The position numbers and the translations under genes are program-made. The notes beneath the pieces were generated by a model. The model was not told the DNA's origin, did no database searches, and saw only the letters and a program-made list of their open reading frames with translations. From Geomicrobium sp. JCM 19038 (GTDB taxonomy: Bacteria; Bacillota; Bacilli; Bacillales; Marinococcaceae): 64,000 bases of DNA. Positions 50,379 to 59,194 of the stretch are shown here, in pieces. Every line of letters begins with the position of its first letter. The stretch's first letter is position 1. The stretch covers positions 232,865 to 296,864 of the forward strand of contig NZ_BAXA01000003.1 in NCBI RefSeq assembly GCF_000698125.1, in the 5' to 3' direction.

Positions 50379-50578
50379 TTTTATATACCCCACTCGCTTA
50401 TGAAGAAATTTTTCCGAATGAAGAAGGAACTGAATCATGTTACGTAGAAACTGAAACAGGTGTCGTTATGCTTGAGAAAAACATTGAAGGTGAATGGGTG
50501 GTCGGAAAATTGATCAGTCCGAACCCGAGTGATTATTTAGACCCGAAATACGAACCGGGTACACGTTGGAACAGCTAA
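50375..50578 (+). CDS. ylzJ: YlzJ-like protein
   Basis: 67 residues. Begins [17 protein letters not shown] and ends near [11 protein letters not shown], matching the YlzJ family. Always next to tepA and spoIIIE; function unknown. Coupled to tepA by an ATGA overlap and followed by a terminator. Confidence 0.85.
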   Translation: MILYTPLAYEEIFPNEEGTESCYVETETGVVMLEKNIEGEWVVGKLISPNPSDYLDPKYEPGTRWNS

Positions 50579-50609
50579 GATGAACAACGATATGTTGCTC
50601 ATCTTTTTT
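50578..50609 (+). terminator. terminator after ylzJ
   Basis: AGATGA-A-CAAC (50578-50588) pairs with GTTG-C-TCATCT (50594-50604) with one mismatch, then T6. Confidence 0.8.
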
Positions 50610-50659
50610 ATGATCGCAAGCGATGTAAGACGTTTGTAAGCTTTGAAAGAAGCGGTTTA

Positions 50660-50668
50660 TGTTATAAT
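50660..50668 (+). promoter_or_regulatory. spoIIIE extended -10 promoter
   Basis: TGTTATAAT at 50660-50668 is a perfect TG-n-TATAAT extended -10. No -35 at the usual distance is convincing, as allowed for this promoter type. Confidence 0.6.
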
Positions 50669-50723
50669 AAACCAGCAATGCCATCTCTGACCATGTTTGA
50701 TTTTTGTTAGGGGGAGGAGTGCA

Positions 50724-53023
50724 GTGGGGAAGAAAAAGAAGAAAAAGAAAAAGCAACAAGATTGGACGACGCAATTGAAGTTTGAGTTGAGCGGAATTGC
50801 GATTGTCATGCTCGCACTCATTGCGACGTTTAATTTTGGTTCAGTAGGTACGATTCTCATTCAGTTGTTTCGGTTTTTTGCAGGGGAATGGTATCACTTT
50901 ATCACCTTCTTGTTGTATTTGTTTGCGCTCACGTTAATTTTTAAACGAGTGTTACCTAAAGTTTGGACAAAACGACTTACAGGTCTCTATTTAGCGATGT
51001 TTACGGTCCTTTTATATACACACTTAAGTTTGTTTGAGAACTTACAAAGTGTTGGTCCTTTTTCGAACGGTTCCGTGTTAATCAACACGTTAGAACTTTA
51101 TCGCATGGATTTGCTCGGACAAGCGGATGACCTCGGTGGAGGAATGCTCGGTGCACTCGGGTATGCGACGGGGACGTTTTTGTTTGATGTTGAAGGAACC
51201 TTTGCAGTCGGGATTATTTTATTTGTCGTTTCATTTATTTTACTCAGTGGCAAGTCGATTCGCGATGTGTACGACTATGCTTCGTCTAAAGTTCGTTACG
51301 GAGCAGGAGTCGTTTGGAACGCTGCAAAAGGTATTCAGACGAAAGTGAAAACGAACCAAACCGCAACGTCGAATCAACAACAGCCAGCAACGAAGACAAA
51401 GCCAGTTGCAGAGAACAAAGGCGAACCATCAGTGAAAGAGCAAAAGCAAGCAACCACAGATCATGAGCGTCCTGTGATCCATAACTTCCAAGAGAATACG
51501 TATGCGAAGGAAGAAGCGAAACCTAGAAGAGCGTCAGAGAAAAAAGACGACCAAGACGATGAAATGGCACCGCTCGTTACGACCGAACGCTCAAATGAAG
51601 ATTATCAGCTTCCAGCGATCGATTTGTTACAATCACCGGTACAAAATCATCAAACGAGTGATCGTAATCAAGTGTCTACGAACGCGAAGAAACTTGAAGA
51701 TACGTTAAAGAGCTTTGGTGTACAAGCTCAAGTAAACGAAGTTCATTTAGGACCTGCTGTAACCAAATACGAAGTACAACCTGCGGTTGGCGTAAAAGTC
51801 AGTAAGATTGTCAGTTTAACCGATGACATTGCCTTGCTCTTGCGGCCAAAGACATTCGAATTGAAGCGCCAATACCAGGGAAATCTGCCGTCGGAATTGA
51901 AGTACCAAACCAAGATGTAGCAATGGTAACCTTGCGTGAAGTAATCGAAGGCTCAAAAAGCGACAGTGTCTTATCTGTCGGACTTGGTCGCGACATTTCA
52001 GGCGAGCCGATGATGGCAGAATTGAACAAAATGCCGCACCTTCTCGTTGCAGGTGCAACAGGTAGCGGAAAAAGTGTCTGCATTAACGGCATTGTTACGA
52101 GTATATTAATGCGAGCAAAGCCTCATGAAGTGAAATTGATGATGATTGACCCGAAAATGGTTGAACTGAATGTGTACAACGGCATTCCACATCTATTAAC
52201 ACCGGTCGTGACGGAACCGAAAAAAGCCGCCCAAGCGTTAAAAAAGGTCGTCTCTGAAATGGAGCGTCGTTACGATTTGTTCTCTCATAGCGGGAGTCGG
52301 AACATTGAAGGGTATAATGCGATGGTCCGGAAGCACAATGAGAAAGACGAAGAAGAGGAAAAGCCTCTTTTACCTTATATCGTCGTGATTGTCGATGAGC
52401 TTGCTGACTTAATGATGGTCGCTTCAAGCGATGTGGAAGACGCGATTACGCGCCTAGCGCAAATGGCTCGTGCTGCAGGCATTCATATGATTATTGCAAC
52501 GCAGCGCCCTTCTGTCGATGTCATCACGGGTGTCATTAAAGCGAACATCCCATCACGTATAGCGTTTGGCGTCTCGAGTTCGACCGATTCAAGAACGATT
52601 CTTGATTCGTCAGGTGCGGAGAAGTTACTCGGCCGAGGAGATATGTTGTTTTTACCAGTCGGTGCTAACAAGTCAACGAGAATACAAGGCGCGTTTATTT
52701 CAGATGATGAAGTAGAAGAGATCGTTAACTTTGTCATTGATCAACAAAAAGCACAATACGAAGAAGAAATGACGCCAGACGATGTCGTTGAGACGCACGA
52801 AGAACCAACCGATGAACTGTTTTACGATGCAGTCGACCTCGTGATGCAAATGAACACCGCATCGGTCTCAATGCTACAACGTAGATTTAGAATTGGGTAT
52901 ACGAGAGCAGCACGACTCGTTGATGAAATGGAAGCACAAGGAATTGTCGGACCTTATGAAGGTAAGAAACCACGAGAAGTATTAAAACGAATGGATTCAG
53001 AAGATATGACAGATGCGAAGTAA
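50724..53023 (+). CDS. spoIIIE: DNA translocase SpoIIIE/FtsK (one frame break)
   Basis: GTG 50724 follows GGGGGAGGAG and starts with a run of lysines. Four membrane spans lie in residues ~25-180, then a ~150-residue charged linker. The frame breaks at about 51836; adding one G gives [20 protein letters not shown]. The motor domain has GATGSGKSV (Walker A) and [12 protein letters not shown] (Walker B). The gamma DNA-reading domain ends it ([21 protein letters not shown]). Repaired length is about 766 residues. SpoIIIE pumps the chromosome into the forespore. Located beside tepA and ylzJ as in Bacillus. Confidence 0.94.
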
Positions 53024-53042
53024 ATAGAAAAAGGTGATGTAC

Positions 53043-54320
53043 ATGGCAGAAGTAGAAACATTTCAAATCGGTAGCATGAATGTTCATTTTCAACCGAGTA
53101 AGAAATACAAAACGACGACGTTTGTCTTGCAAATTAAAGCGCCATTAGCAAAAGGTTCAGCTGCTTCTCGTGCACTTCTTATGCAAGTGTTACAAGCTGG
53201 AACGAATAAATTCCCGTCAAGACGTGCGATTCGTAAGCACCTAGACTCTTTATACGGGGCATCATTTGGCGGTGATGTCAGTAAAAAAGGTGAGCAGCAC
53301 TTTCTCACGTTTTTCATGGAAGTGCCTCACGAGAAGTTTTTACAACAAGAAGACGAACCACTCGTGAAGAAGGCGCTCTCGTTTTTAACGTCGGCGCTCT
53401 TAGAGCCAGTGCGTGAAAACGGAACGTTTAAAGAAAGCATTGTTCATGAAGAAAAGCAAGCACTCAAAAGTAAAATCAAAAATATCGCAGACGATAAAGT
53501 GCGCTATGCGAACGGTCGCCTTATTGAAGAAATGTGCAAAGACGAAACGTATGGCATTCACCCTTATGGTTCGTACGATGAAGTCGAAGCACTTACTACA
53601 CAAGACTTAGAACAAGCGTATGAATCACTGCTTGAAAACGATCAATTTGATTTATTTATTACTGGACCAGGGAAAGTGGATGAATTAACGCCCGTTTTAA
53701 ATGAGAGAAAAGCATCGTTTAAAAGTCGAGCGGTTAAAACGAGCACAACGGTGAACGGTCCAACGAACAACGGTCGTGAAGTCATCGAACACCAAGACTT
53801 GCAACAAGCAAAACTTCACTTAGGTTTTCGTGTACCGTATACGGCAAGTGATGCGGAGTATGCAACTGTTCTTGTTGCGAACGGGATCTTCGGTGCGTTT
53901 CCACACTCAAAGCTATTCGTAAACGTGCGAGAAAAGGAAAGCTTGGCGTATTATGCGGCGTCCCGTTATGAACCGTATAAAGGCTTAATTTTTGCAATGG
54001 CTGGAATCGGTTTTGAGCAGTTTGAAAAAGCCACAAAAATTATGACGGAACAACTTGACGCTTTAAAAGCTGGTGATTTCACCGAAGATGAACTAACGAC
54101 AACCAAGCTAATGATTAAAAATCAGATTCTAGAACAAGTCGATACTGCACGGGGCAATATTGATTTAATGTATCAAAATGTCCTCACAGGTCGTGAACGC
54201 TCTGTTGAAGAGCGAGTGAGTGAAATTGATGCAGTTACGCGTGAAGACGTTGAACGCGTCTCGAAAGCGATTGAATTAGATACTGTGTACTTGTTAACGG
54301 GTAAGGAGGAGCGTGCATAA
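53043..54320 (+). CDS. ymfF: M16-family protein YmfF (EF-P modification-associated, inactive peptidase type)
   Basis: 425 residues from ATG 53043 (AAAAGGTGATGTAC upstream). The M16 fold is evident (YGASFGGDVSKKGEQHFLTFF; KLHLGFRVPY-like segment), but the HxxEH zinc motif is absent. So it is probably the non-catalytic half of a heterodimer with YmfH, which has the motif. Databases name these proteins EF-P 5-aminopentanol modification-associated, because of linkage to ymfI. It overlaps ymfH by one base. Confidence 0.88.
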   Translation: MAEVETFQIGSMNVHFQPSKKYKTTTFVLQIKAPLAKGSAASRALLMQVLQAGTNKFPSRRAIRKHLDSLYGASFGGDVSKKGEQHFLTFFMEVPHEKFLQQEDEPLVKKALSFLTSALLEPVRENGTFKESIVHEEKQALKSKIKNIADDKVRYANGRLIEEMCKDETYGIHPYGSYDEVEALTTQDLEQAYESLLENDQFDLFITGPGKVDELTPVLNERKASFKSRAVKTSTTVNGPTNNGREVIEHQDLQQAKLHLGFRVPYTASDAEYATVLVANGIFGAFPHSKLFVNVREKESLAYYAASRYEPYKGLIFAMAGIGFEQFEKATKIMTEQLDALKAGDFTEDELTTTKLMIKNQILEQVDTARGNIDLMYQNVLTGRERSVEERVSEIDAVTREDVERVSKAIELDTVYLLTGKEERA

Positions 54321-55600
54321 TGGAAAAACTACATTACGATCAGCTCGGCGAAACGTTATATAAAGAAACGCTCGACAATGGCCTAAAGGTCTACATCTTG
54401 CCACGTCAAGAAAACAACAAAACATTTTCCATCTTCACGACGAATTACGGCTCGATTGATGATCAATTTACGCCAATGAATGAAGATGAAGTCGTAAATG
54501 TTCCTGATGGCATCGCACATTTTCTTGAGCACAAGTTGTTTGAAGACGAAGAAGGAGATGTGTTCGACACGTTTTCCCGTCGCGGGGCGCAGACGAATGC
54601 GTTTACGAGTTTTACGAGAACGGCGTATTTGTTCTCAAGCACGAGTGGCGTCAAAGACAACGTAAAAACACTCATTGATTTCGTGCAAAAGCCGTATTTC
54701 ACTAAGGAATCTGTCGCGAAAGAGCAGGGCATTATCGAACAAGAAATCCGTATGTATGAAGACGACGCAGACTGGCGCTTGTTTTTCGGATTGATTGCGG
54801 CTCTTTATGAGAAAAGCACCGTACGCGTAGATATTGCCGGTACGGTCTCATCCATTCAAGACATTACAAAAGATATGTTGTATCAATGTTATGAGACGTT
54901 TTACCACCCATCGAACATGGTGCTCTTTATCGTCGGCCCTGTTGATCCAGACGAAATGCTAACGCTCGTAAAAGAAAACCAAGCCGGAAAAACGTTCAAA
55001 GAGCAAGGGGAAATTACACGCATTTATGGTGATGAGCCCGAAACGAGCTACAAAAAAGAAGATACACTTCACATGAACGTGCAAACGCCAAAAGTGTTGC
55101 TCGGATTTAAAGAAGCCAATGATGAGTATCCACTTGAAGGGTTAAGCTATGAGCTCGCAATGCAAATGCTTTTAGACATCATGTTCGGACCGAGCTCAGA
55201 GGCGTACGAAGAAATGTATCGTGAAGGGATTATCGATAGTTCATTTTCGACAGACTTTACGATGGAACGCTCGTTTGGGTTCTCAGCGATCGGTGGCGAC
55301 ACGAAAGATCCAGACGCTCTCGTAAAGAAAGTGCGTGAGACGATCCGCTCTTACAAACAAAAAGCATTAAGTGAAGAGGAAATGGCGATTACGAAAAAGC
55401 GTAAAATTGGTTCTTTCCTTAAACAATTAAACAGCTCGGAATTTATTGCGACGCAATTCACTCGCTACGAAATGAATAATGATGATTTGTTTGAAGTCGT
55501 TCCTAAACTTGAGGCGTTAACACTTGATGATCTAGAAAAGGTTCTTCAGCGTCACTTCGTTGATGATCATAGCTCAATCATGAAGGTATTGCCAAAGTGA
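54320..55600 (+). CDS. ymfH: M16-family zinc peptidase YmfH (EF-P modification-associated)
   Basis: 426 residues. The inverted zinc motif HFLEH is at about residue 72 (GIAHFLEHKLF), with the third ligand Glu in the EQGIIEQEIRMYEDD region. Complete two-domain M16 chain. It is expected to pair with YmfF. The stop overlaps the GTG of ymfI. A substrate is not established; association with EF-P modification rests on gene neighbourhood and database naming. Confidence 0.9.
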   Translation: MEKLHYDQLGETLYKETLDNGLKVYILPRQENNKTFSIFTTNYGSIDDQFTPMNEDEVVNVPDGIAHFLEHKLFEDEEGDVFDTFSRRGAQTNAFTSFTRTAYLFSSTSGVKDNVKTLIDFVQKPYFTKESVAKEQGIIEQEIRMYEDDADWRLFFGLIAALYEKSTVRVDIAGTVSSIQDITKDMLYQCYETFYHPSNMVLFIVGPVDPDEMLTLVKENQAGKTFKEQGEITRIYGDEPETSYKKEDTLHMNVQTPKVLLGFKEANDEYPLEGLSYELAMQMLLDIMFGPSSEAYEEMYREGIIDSSFSTDFTMERSFGFSAIGGDTKDPDALVKKVRETIRSYKQKALSEEEMAITKKRKIGSFLKQLNSSEFIATQFTRYEMNNDDLFEVVPKLEALTLDDLEKVLQRHFVDDHSSIMKVLPK

Positions 55601-56322
55601 AACAGAGCGTTTTAATTACTGGAGCGAGTGGCGGAATCGGTCAAGCGATCGCTACGTCACTTTCGAATGCAGGGACACATTTGTTCCTGCATTATTTTAA
55701 AGGAAAAGAACGTGCTGTAAAGCTAAAACAAATCTGTGAAGCGAGCGGTAGCGAAGTGACGTTGATTCAAGGTGATTTAACGTCGTCGCCTAGTACGTCG
55801 GCTTTTATTAATGAACTTAAAGTGCCGATCGACGCTTTTATTCACGCAAGTGGTCACGATTTATATGGATTGTATACCGATTATACGGATGAAGAACGGG
55901 ATGCCCTTATGCACCATCACATCTATTCGGCGATGGCGATTGCAAAACGAGTGTTACCAACGATGATCGAAAACAAATCAGGACGAATTATTCTGATCTC
56001 CTCAATTTGGGGTGAGGTTGGGGCGTCAATGGAAGTGCTGTATTCGACGGCAAAAGGAGCTCAGCTGGCGTTTGTTAAAGCGTTAGCGAAAGAAGTCGCA
56101 ATCTCAGGGATTACTGTCAATGCCGTCTCACCTGGGGTCGTTGAAACGAACATGATGGCTTCGTTTTCAGCTGATGACAAAGAAGAACTCACTTCAAGAA
56201 TCCCAGCAGGAGTGTTCGGAACGCCAGAACAGATCGCTTCAGCATGCGCGTACTTACTTACCGAAGAAGCGGCATACGTAAATGGTCACGTATTCTCCAT
56301 CAATGGAGGCTTTAACGGCTAG
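55597..56322 (+). CDS. ymfI: EF-P 5-aminopentanone reductase YmfI (SDR family)
   Basis: 241 residues, GTG start overlapping the ymfH stop. Classical short-chain dehydrogenase: TGASGGIGQAIA cofactor motif, a catalytic Ser region (LISSIWGEVG), Tyr-x3-Lys in YSTAKGA (about residues 149-153), and INGGFNG at the end. In B. subtilis YmfI reduces the 5-aminopentanone on elongation factor P to 5-aminopentanol (Hummels and co-workers). The position supports the same role. An in-frame ATG-less start is normal here. Confidence 0.9.
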   Translation: MKQSVLITGASGGIGQAIATSLSNAGTHLFLHYFKGKERAVKLKQICEASGSEVTLIQGDLTSSPSTSAFINELKVPIDAFIHASGHDLYGLYTDYTDEERDALMHHHIYSAMAIAKRVLPTMIENKSGRIILISSIWGEVGASMEVLYSTAKGAQLAFVKALAKEVAISGITVNAVSPGVVETNMMASFSADDKEELTSRIPAGVFGTPEQIASACAYLLTEEAAYVNGHVFSINGGFNG

Positions 56323-56350
56323 ACATGTATAATTTTCTCGCTTTGATTCA

Positions 56351-56366
56351 CACTACACGTGTAGTG
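56351..56366. promoter_or_regulatory. perfect 16-bp palindrome upstream of ymfJ, operator-like
   Basis: CACTACACGTGTAGTG is a perfect, loopless inverted repeat. A TATAAT lies upstream at 56328-56333, so the palindrome would cover about +11 to +26 of that transcript. No T-run follows. It looks like a binding site for a dimeric repressor, but the -35 is poor and the regulator is unknown. Confidence 0.5.
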
Positions 56367-56390
56367 ACTTATGAATGGAGGAGGAAGATC

Positions 56391-56638
56391 ATGTCTGTTC
56401 TTGAGAATTGGGACCACTGGAAATCGTTTTTAGGCGATCGCTAGAATCTGCACAACACGACGGCTTAAACGAAAGTGTCGTTTCTGACGTTGCATTTGAA
56501 GTTGGCGATTATTTAGCGAATCAAGTAGAACCACAAAACGAACAAGAACGAGTGCTAGCGGATATGTGGAAAGTCGCAGACGAGTCTGAACAACATGCGA
56601 TTGCGAACATGATGGTCAAACTCGTACAAAAACATTAA
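56391..56638 (+). CDS. ymfJ: DUF3243 protein YmfJ (one frame break)
   Basis: ATG 56391 follows GGAGGAGGAAG and encodes SVLENWDHWKSFLGDR, then hits TAG. One added base at 56440-56442 gives GDRLESAQHDGLNES, continuing to TAA 56638: about 82 residues in total, matching the small DUF3243 family with GDYLANQVEPQNEQERVLADMW. Function unknown. A long frame starting at 56408 is only part of the gene. Confidence 0.85.
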
Positions 56639-56646
56639 ACGTTAAG

Positions 56647-56681
56647 CGCACCGATCCCAACATTGGTCGGTGCGTTTTTTT
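56647..56681 (+). terminator. terminator after ymfJ
   Basis: CGCACCGA (56647-56654) pairs with TCGGTGCG (56667-56674), then T7. Confidence 0.88.
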
Positions 56682-56780
56682 GTTTGTAGACAAAATACTA
56701 TTCAAATGGTTGAAAATAACGTAAAATGACAGATGTATACTTAACCAATATATGTATATAGTTAAAGGAGGCCACTATTT

Positions 56781-57557
56781 ATGGCGGAAAAGAAAGAATG
56801 GTATTTCGAATATCAAATTCATCAAAACCGACCCGGTCTTCTTGGGGATATCTCCTCTCTACTCGGTATGTTATCGATCAATATCGTAACGATTAACGGT
56901 GTTGAGAACAACCGACGAGGAATGCTCATTCGCTCTGCAAATGATGATAACATCGCGCGCTTGCGTGACATATTAGAAACGATGCAAATTATTACGTTAA
57001 TGAAGATTCGACAACCGCGCTTACGAGACCGTTTGGCGGTGATGCACGGTCGTTATATTGAACGTGATGCGGATGATAAGAAAACGTATCGATTCGTTCG
57101 TGATGAACTCGGCTTGCTCGTTGATTTTATGGCTGAATTGTTTAAAGAAGAACGTCATTATCTCGTTGGAATTCGTGGGATGCCACGAGTTGGAAAAACC
57201 GAATCAATCGTTGCAGCAAGTGTTTGTGCGAACAAACATTGGTCGTTTATTTCATCGACTTTACTTAGACAAACCGTTCGTTCGAAGCTTGCGGATGATG
57301 AACGGGGTGAAAATCTCGTCTACATCATTGATGGGATTGTCACGACGATGAGAGCAAACGAACAGCATCGCAATTTAGTGAATGAAATTATGCAATTGCC
57401 AGCTGTAAAAGTTGTTGAGCATCCAGACATATTTGTTCGTGAAACTGCGTATACGTTACAAGATTTCGATTGTATTATTGAACTTAGGAACAATGATAAA
57501 GAGAAGATCACATATGAAATGGTAGAGTCAGGTTTCTCCTCTTTTGATATTAGCTAG
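56781..57557 (+). CDS. ymfK: DUF3388 protein YmfK with ACT-like and P-loop segments
   Basis: 258 residues. Residues 1-75 look like an ACT-type regulatory domain (NRPGLLGDISSLLGMLSINIVTING). A P-loop-like GIRGMPRVGKTES follows at about residues 130-142. The later part has VYIIDGIVTTMR, Walker-B-like. The family is annotated only as DUF3388. An amino-acid-sensing NTPase is my inference. AAAGGAGGCC precedes ATG 56781. It is followed by the rodZ-like gene after 15 bases, so both may share an mRNA. Confidence 0.8.
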   Translation: MAEKKEWYFEYQIHQNRPGLLGDISSLLGMLSINIVTINGVENNRRGMLIRSANDDNIARLRDILETMQIITLMKIRQPRLRDRLAVMHGRYIERDADDKKTYRFVRDELGLLVDFMAELFKEERHYLVGIRGMPRVGKTESIVAASVCANKHWSFISSTLLRQTVRSKLADDERGENLVYIIDGIVTTMRANEQHRNLVNEIMQLPAVKVVEHPDIFVRETAYTLQDFDCIIELRNNDKEKITYEMVESGFSSFDIS

Positions 57558-57572
57558 GTAGAAGGTGGTAAG

Positions 57573-58454
57573 ATGACAGAATTAGGTCAGTTTTTGCAGT
57601 CAAAGCGTGAAGAGTTTGGCTGGGATTTAGAAGAAGTTCAAAAGCGTACGAAAATTCAGAAGCGTTACTTGTTAGCCATTGAGTCTGGCGACTATGGAGA
57701 TTTGCCCGGTGCATTTTATGCCCGAGCCTTCATTAAAAGCTACTCAGAAGCACTCGGACTTGAACCAGATGAAGTGTTCCAGCAATTTGAATCGGATTTA
57801 CCGAAGCCAAAACAAGAAGCTGTTGATCTGCCTTCACGGGTTGAACAGCAAAAGACACGAACGAAAGAACGGAAGAAGAAAAGCAATTACATGCCCGCTA
57901 TTTTCATCGGATTGTTCTTGATTGCCATTGTGGCAGGGGTTTGGGCGATTATGGCGTTTCCATCTGGAACAGATGAAGCGGCTCCTGAAGAAGAAGAGTC
58001 GATGAATATCGTCGGAACGACACCTGATGAGGAAGAAGACGACGAAGTGGGCGATGATGAAGGCGAAGAAGACACATCTTCAACCGAAGGCACGACTGAA
58101 GAAGACGATGAAGCTCAAAACGAAGACGAAGACGAGCCATCAACGGACGAGACGTTGACGTTTGGAGAGACGAACAACAACGAGTCATTGTTTACGGTAA
58201 CTGGTGATTCATTCGCAATTGATCTTGAATTTGATGGAGAGAGTTACATTCAAATTCTAGACGAGCGTAACGGAACGGTCATTGGCATGGACGGCGTTTT
58301 CTCAAGTGATGAATCATTTGAAGTTGATGATCAAGATTCCATTACAATGAACGTCGGGAATACGTATGGTGTGACGATTACGGTCAATGGCGAAGAATTA
58401 GAATATCCAGTGGATACGCATCATCACTTTATTACATTAGAGTTAGAAGAATAA
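57573..58454 (+). CDS. ymfM: RodZ-like membrane helix-turn-helix protein (YmfM)
   Basis: 293 residues. An N-terminal HTH domain of the RodZ type (LGQFLQSKREEFGWDLEEVQKRTKIQKRYL, residues 4-33) is followed by a basic stretch. One membrane helix lies at about residues 108-128. The extracellular linker (about 130-195) is almost only Asp, Glu, Ser and Thr. A beta-rich C-terminal domain (DUF4115-like) ends the chain. RodZ couples MreB to cell-wall synthesis. The very acidic linker suggests an alkaline or saline exterior. A terminator follows. Confidence 0.88.
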   Translation: MTELGQFLQSKREEFGWDLEEVQKRTKIQKRYLLAIESGDYGDLPGAFYARAFIKSYSEALGLEPDEVFQQFESDLPKPKQEAVDLPSRVEQQKTRTKERKKKSNYMPAIFIGLFLIAIVAGVWAIMAFPSGTDEAAPEEEESMNIVGTTPDEEEDDEVGDDEGEEDTSSTEGTTEEDDEAQNEDEDEPSTDETLTFGETNNNESLFTVTGDSFAIDLEFDGESYIQILDERNGTVIGMDGVFSSDESFEVDDQDSITMNVGNTYGVTITVNGEELEYPVDTHHHFITLELEE

Positions 58455-58462
58455 TGAGTACG

Positions 58463-58497
58463 GTCTGCTACTTGACGGTAGCAGACTTTATGTTTTT
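58463..58497 (+). terminator. terminator after ymfM
   Basis: GTCTGCTAC (58463-58471) pairs perfectly with GTAGCAGAC (58478-58486), then TTTATGTTTTT. Confidence 0.85.
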
Positions 58498-58600
58498 CTT
58501 TTCAATCGACTTACATTTCGGTAGACTATAAAGACGCCTGTTTTCGATTAACTTGCTTTTCTGTTAAACTATAAGCGTGTTTGCAAAAGGAGGATCGGTT

Positions 58601-59176
58601 TTGAACTTACCGAATCAGATTACGCTCGCACGAATCGCATTTATTCCTATTTTTATGTTTGTCTTTTTATATCCATTTGATTGGGGAACGGTTTCTGTTT
58701 TTGATTCCGAAATTCCAGTTAATCATCTCGTAGCGGCATTGATTTATGCCATTGCGGCGCTTACCGATTGGGTAGATGGATACATAGCTAGGAGCCGAAA
58801 CCTAATTAGTAACTTCGGCAAATTTCTAGATCCTTTAGCGGATAAATTACTCGTCACTGCGGCTTTACTCTCGCTCATTGAGCTTGATATGCTACCTGCG
58901 TGGATGGCGGTTGTTATTTTAACTCGCGAATTTGCGGTAACCGGTATGCGCCTCGTTGCAGCTGCAGATGGAACCGTGATTGCGGCAAGTCCACTTGGGA
59001 AATGGAAAACAGTTTTTCAAATGGTTGCGATCTTCTTTCTTATGGTTCATAACGTACCGTTTGAAGGGATGGGATTCCCACTCGCAGATCTATTGATGTG
59101 GATTGCCGTCATTTTGACGATTGTTTCTGGAATCGATTATTTCTGGAAGAACAAACACATTTTTAAAGATGCCTAA
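58601..59176 (+). CDS. pgsA: CDP-diacylglycerol-glycerol-3-phosphate 3-phosphatidyltransferase
   Basis: TTG 58601 (MNLPNQITLARI) follows AAAAGGAGG; the longer frame from 58577 includes the ribosome site. 191 residues. The CDP-alcohol phosphatidyltransferase motif D-x2-DG-x2-AR-x8-G-x3-D-x3-D is complete (residues ~55-77, from DWVDGYIARSR to FLDPLADK). It makes phosphatidylglycerophosphate, the first step to phosphatidylglycerol, using CDP-diacylglycerol from CdsA. cinA follows after 18 bases. Confidence 0.95.
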   Translation: MNLPNQITLARIAFIPIFMFVFLYPFDWGTVSVFDSEIPVNHLVAALIYAIAALTDWVDGYIARSRNLISNFGKFLDPLADKLLVTAALLSLIELDMLPAWMAVVILTREFAVTGMRLVAAADGTVIAASPLGKWKTVFQMVAIFFLMVHNVPFEGMGFPLADLLMWIAVILTIVSGIDYFWKNKHIFKDA

Positions 59177-59194
59177 TTGAAGGAGGCATGCTGA

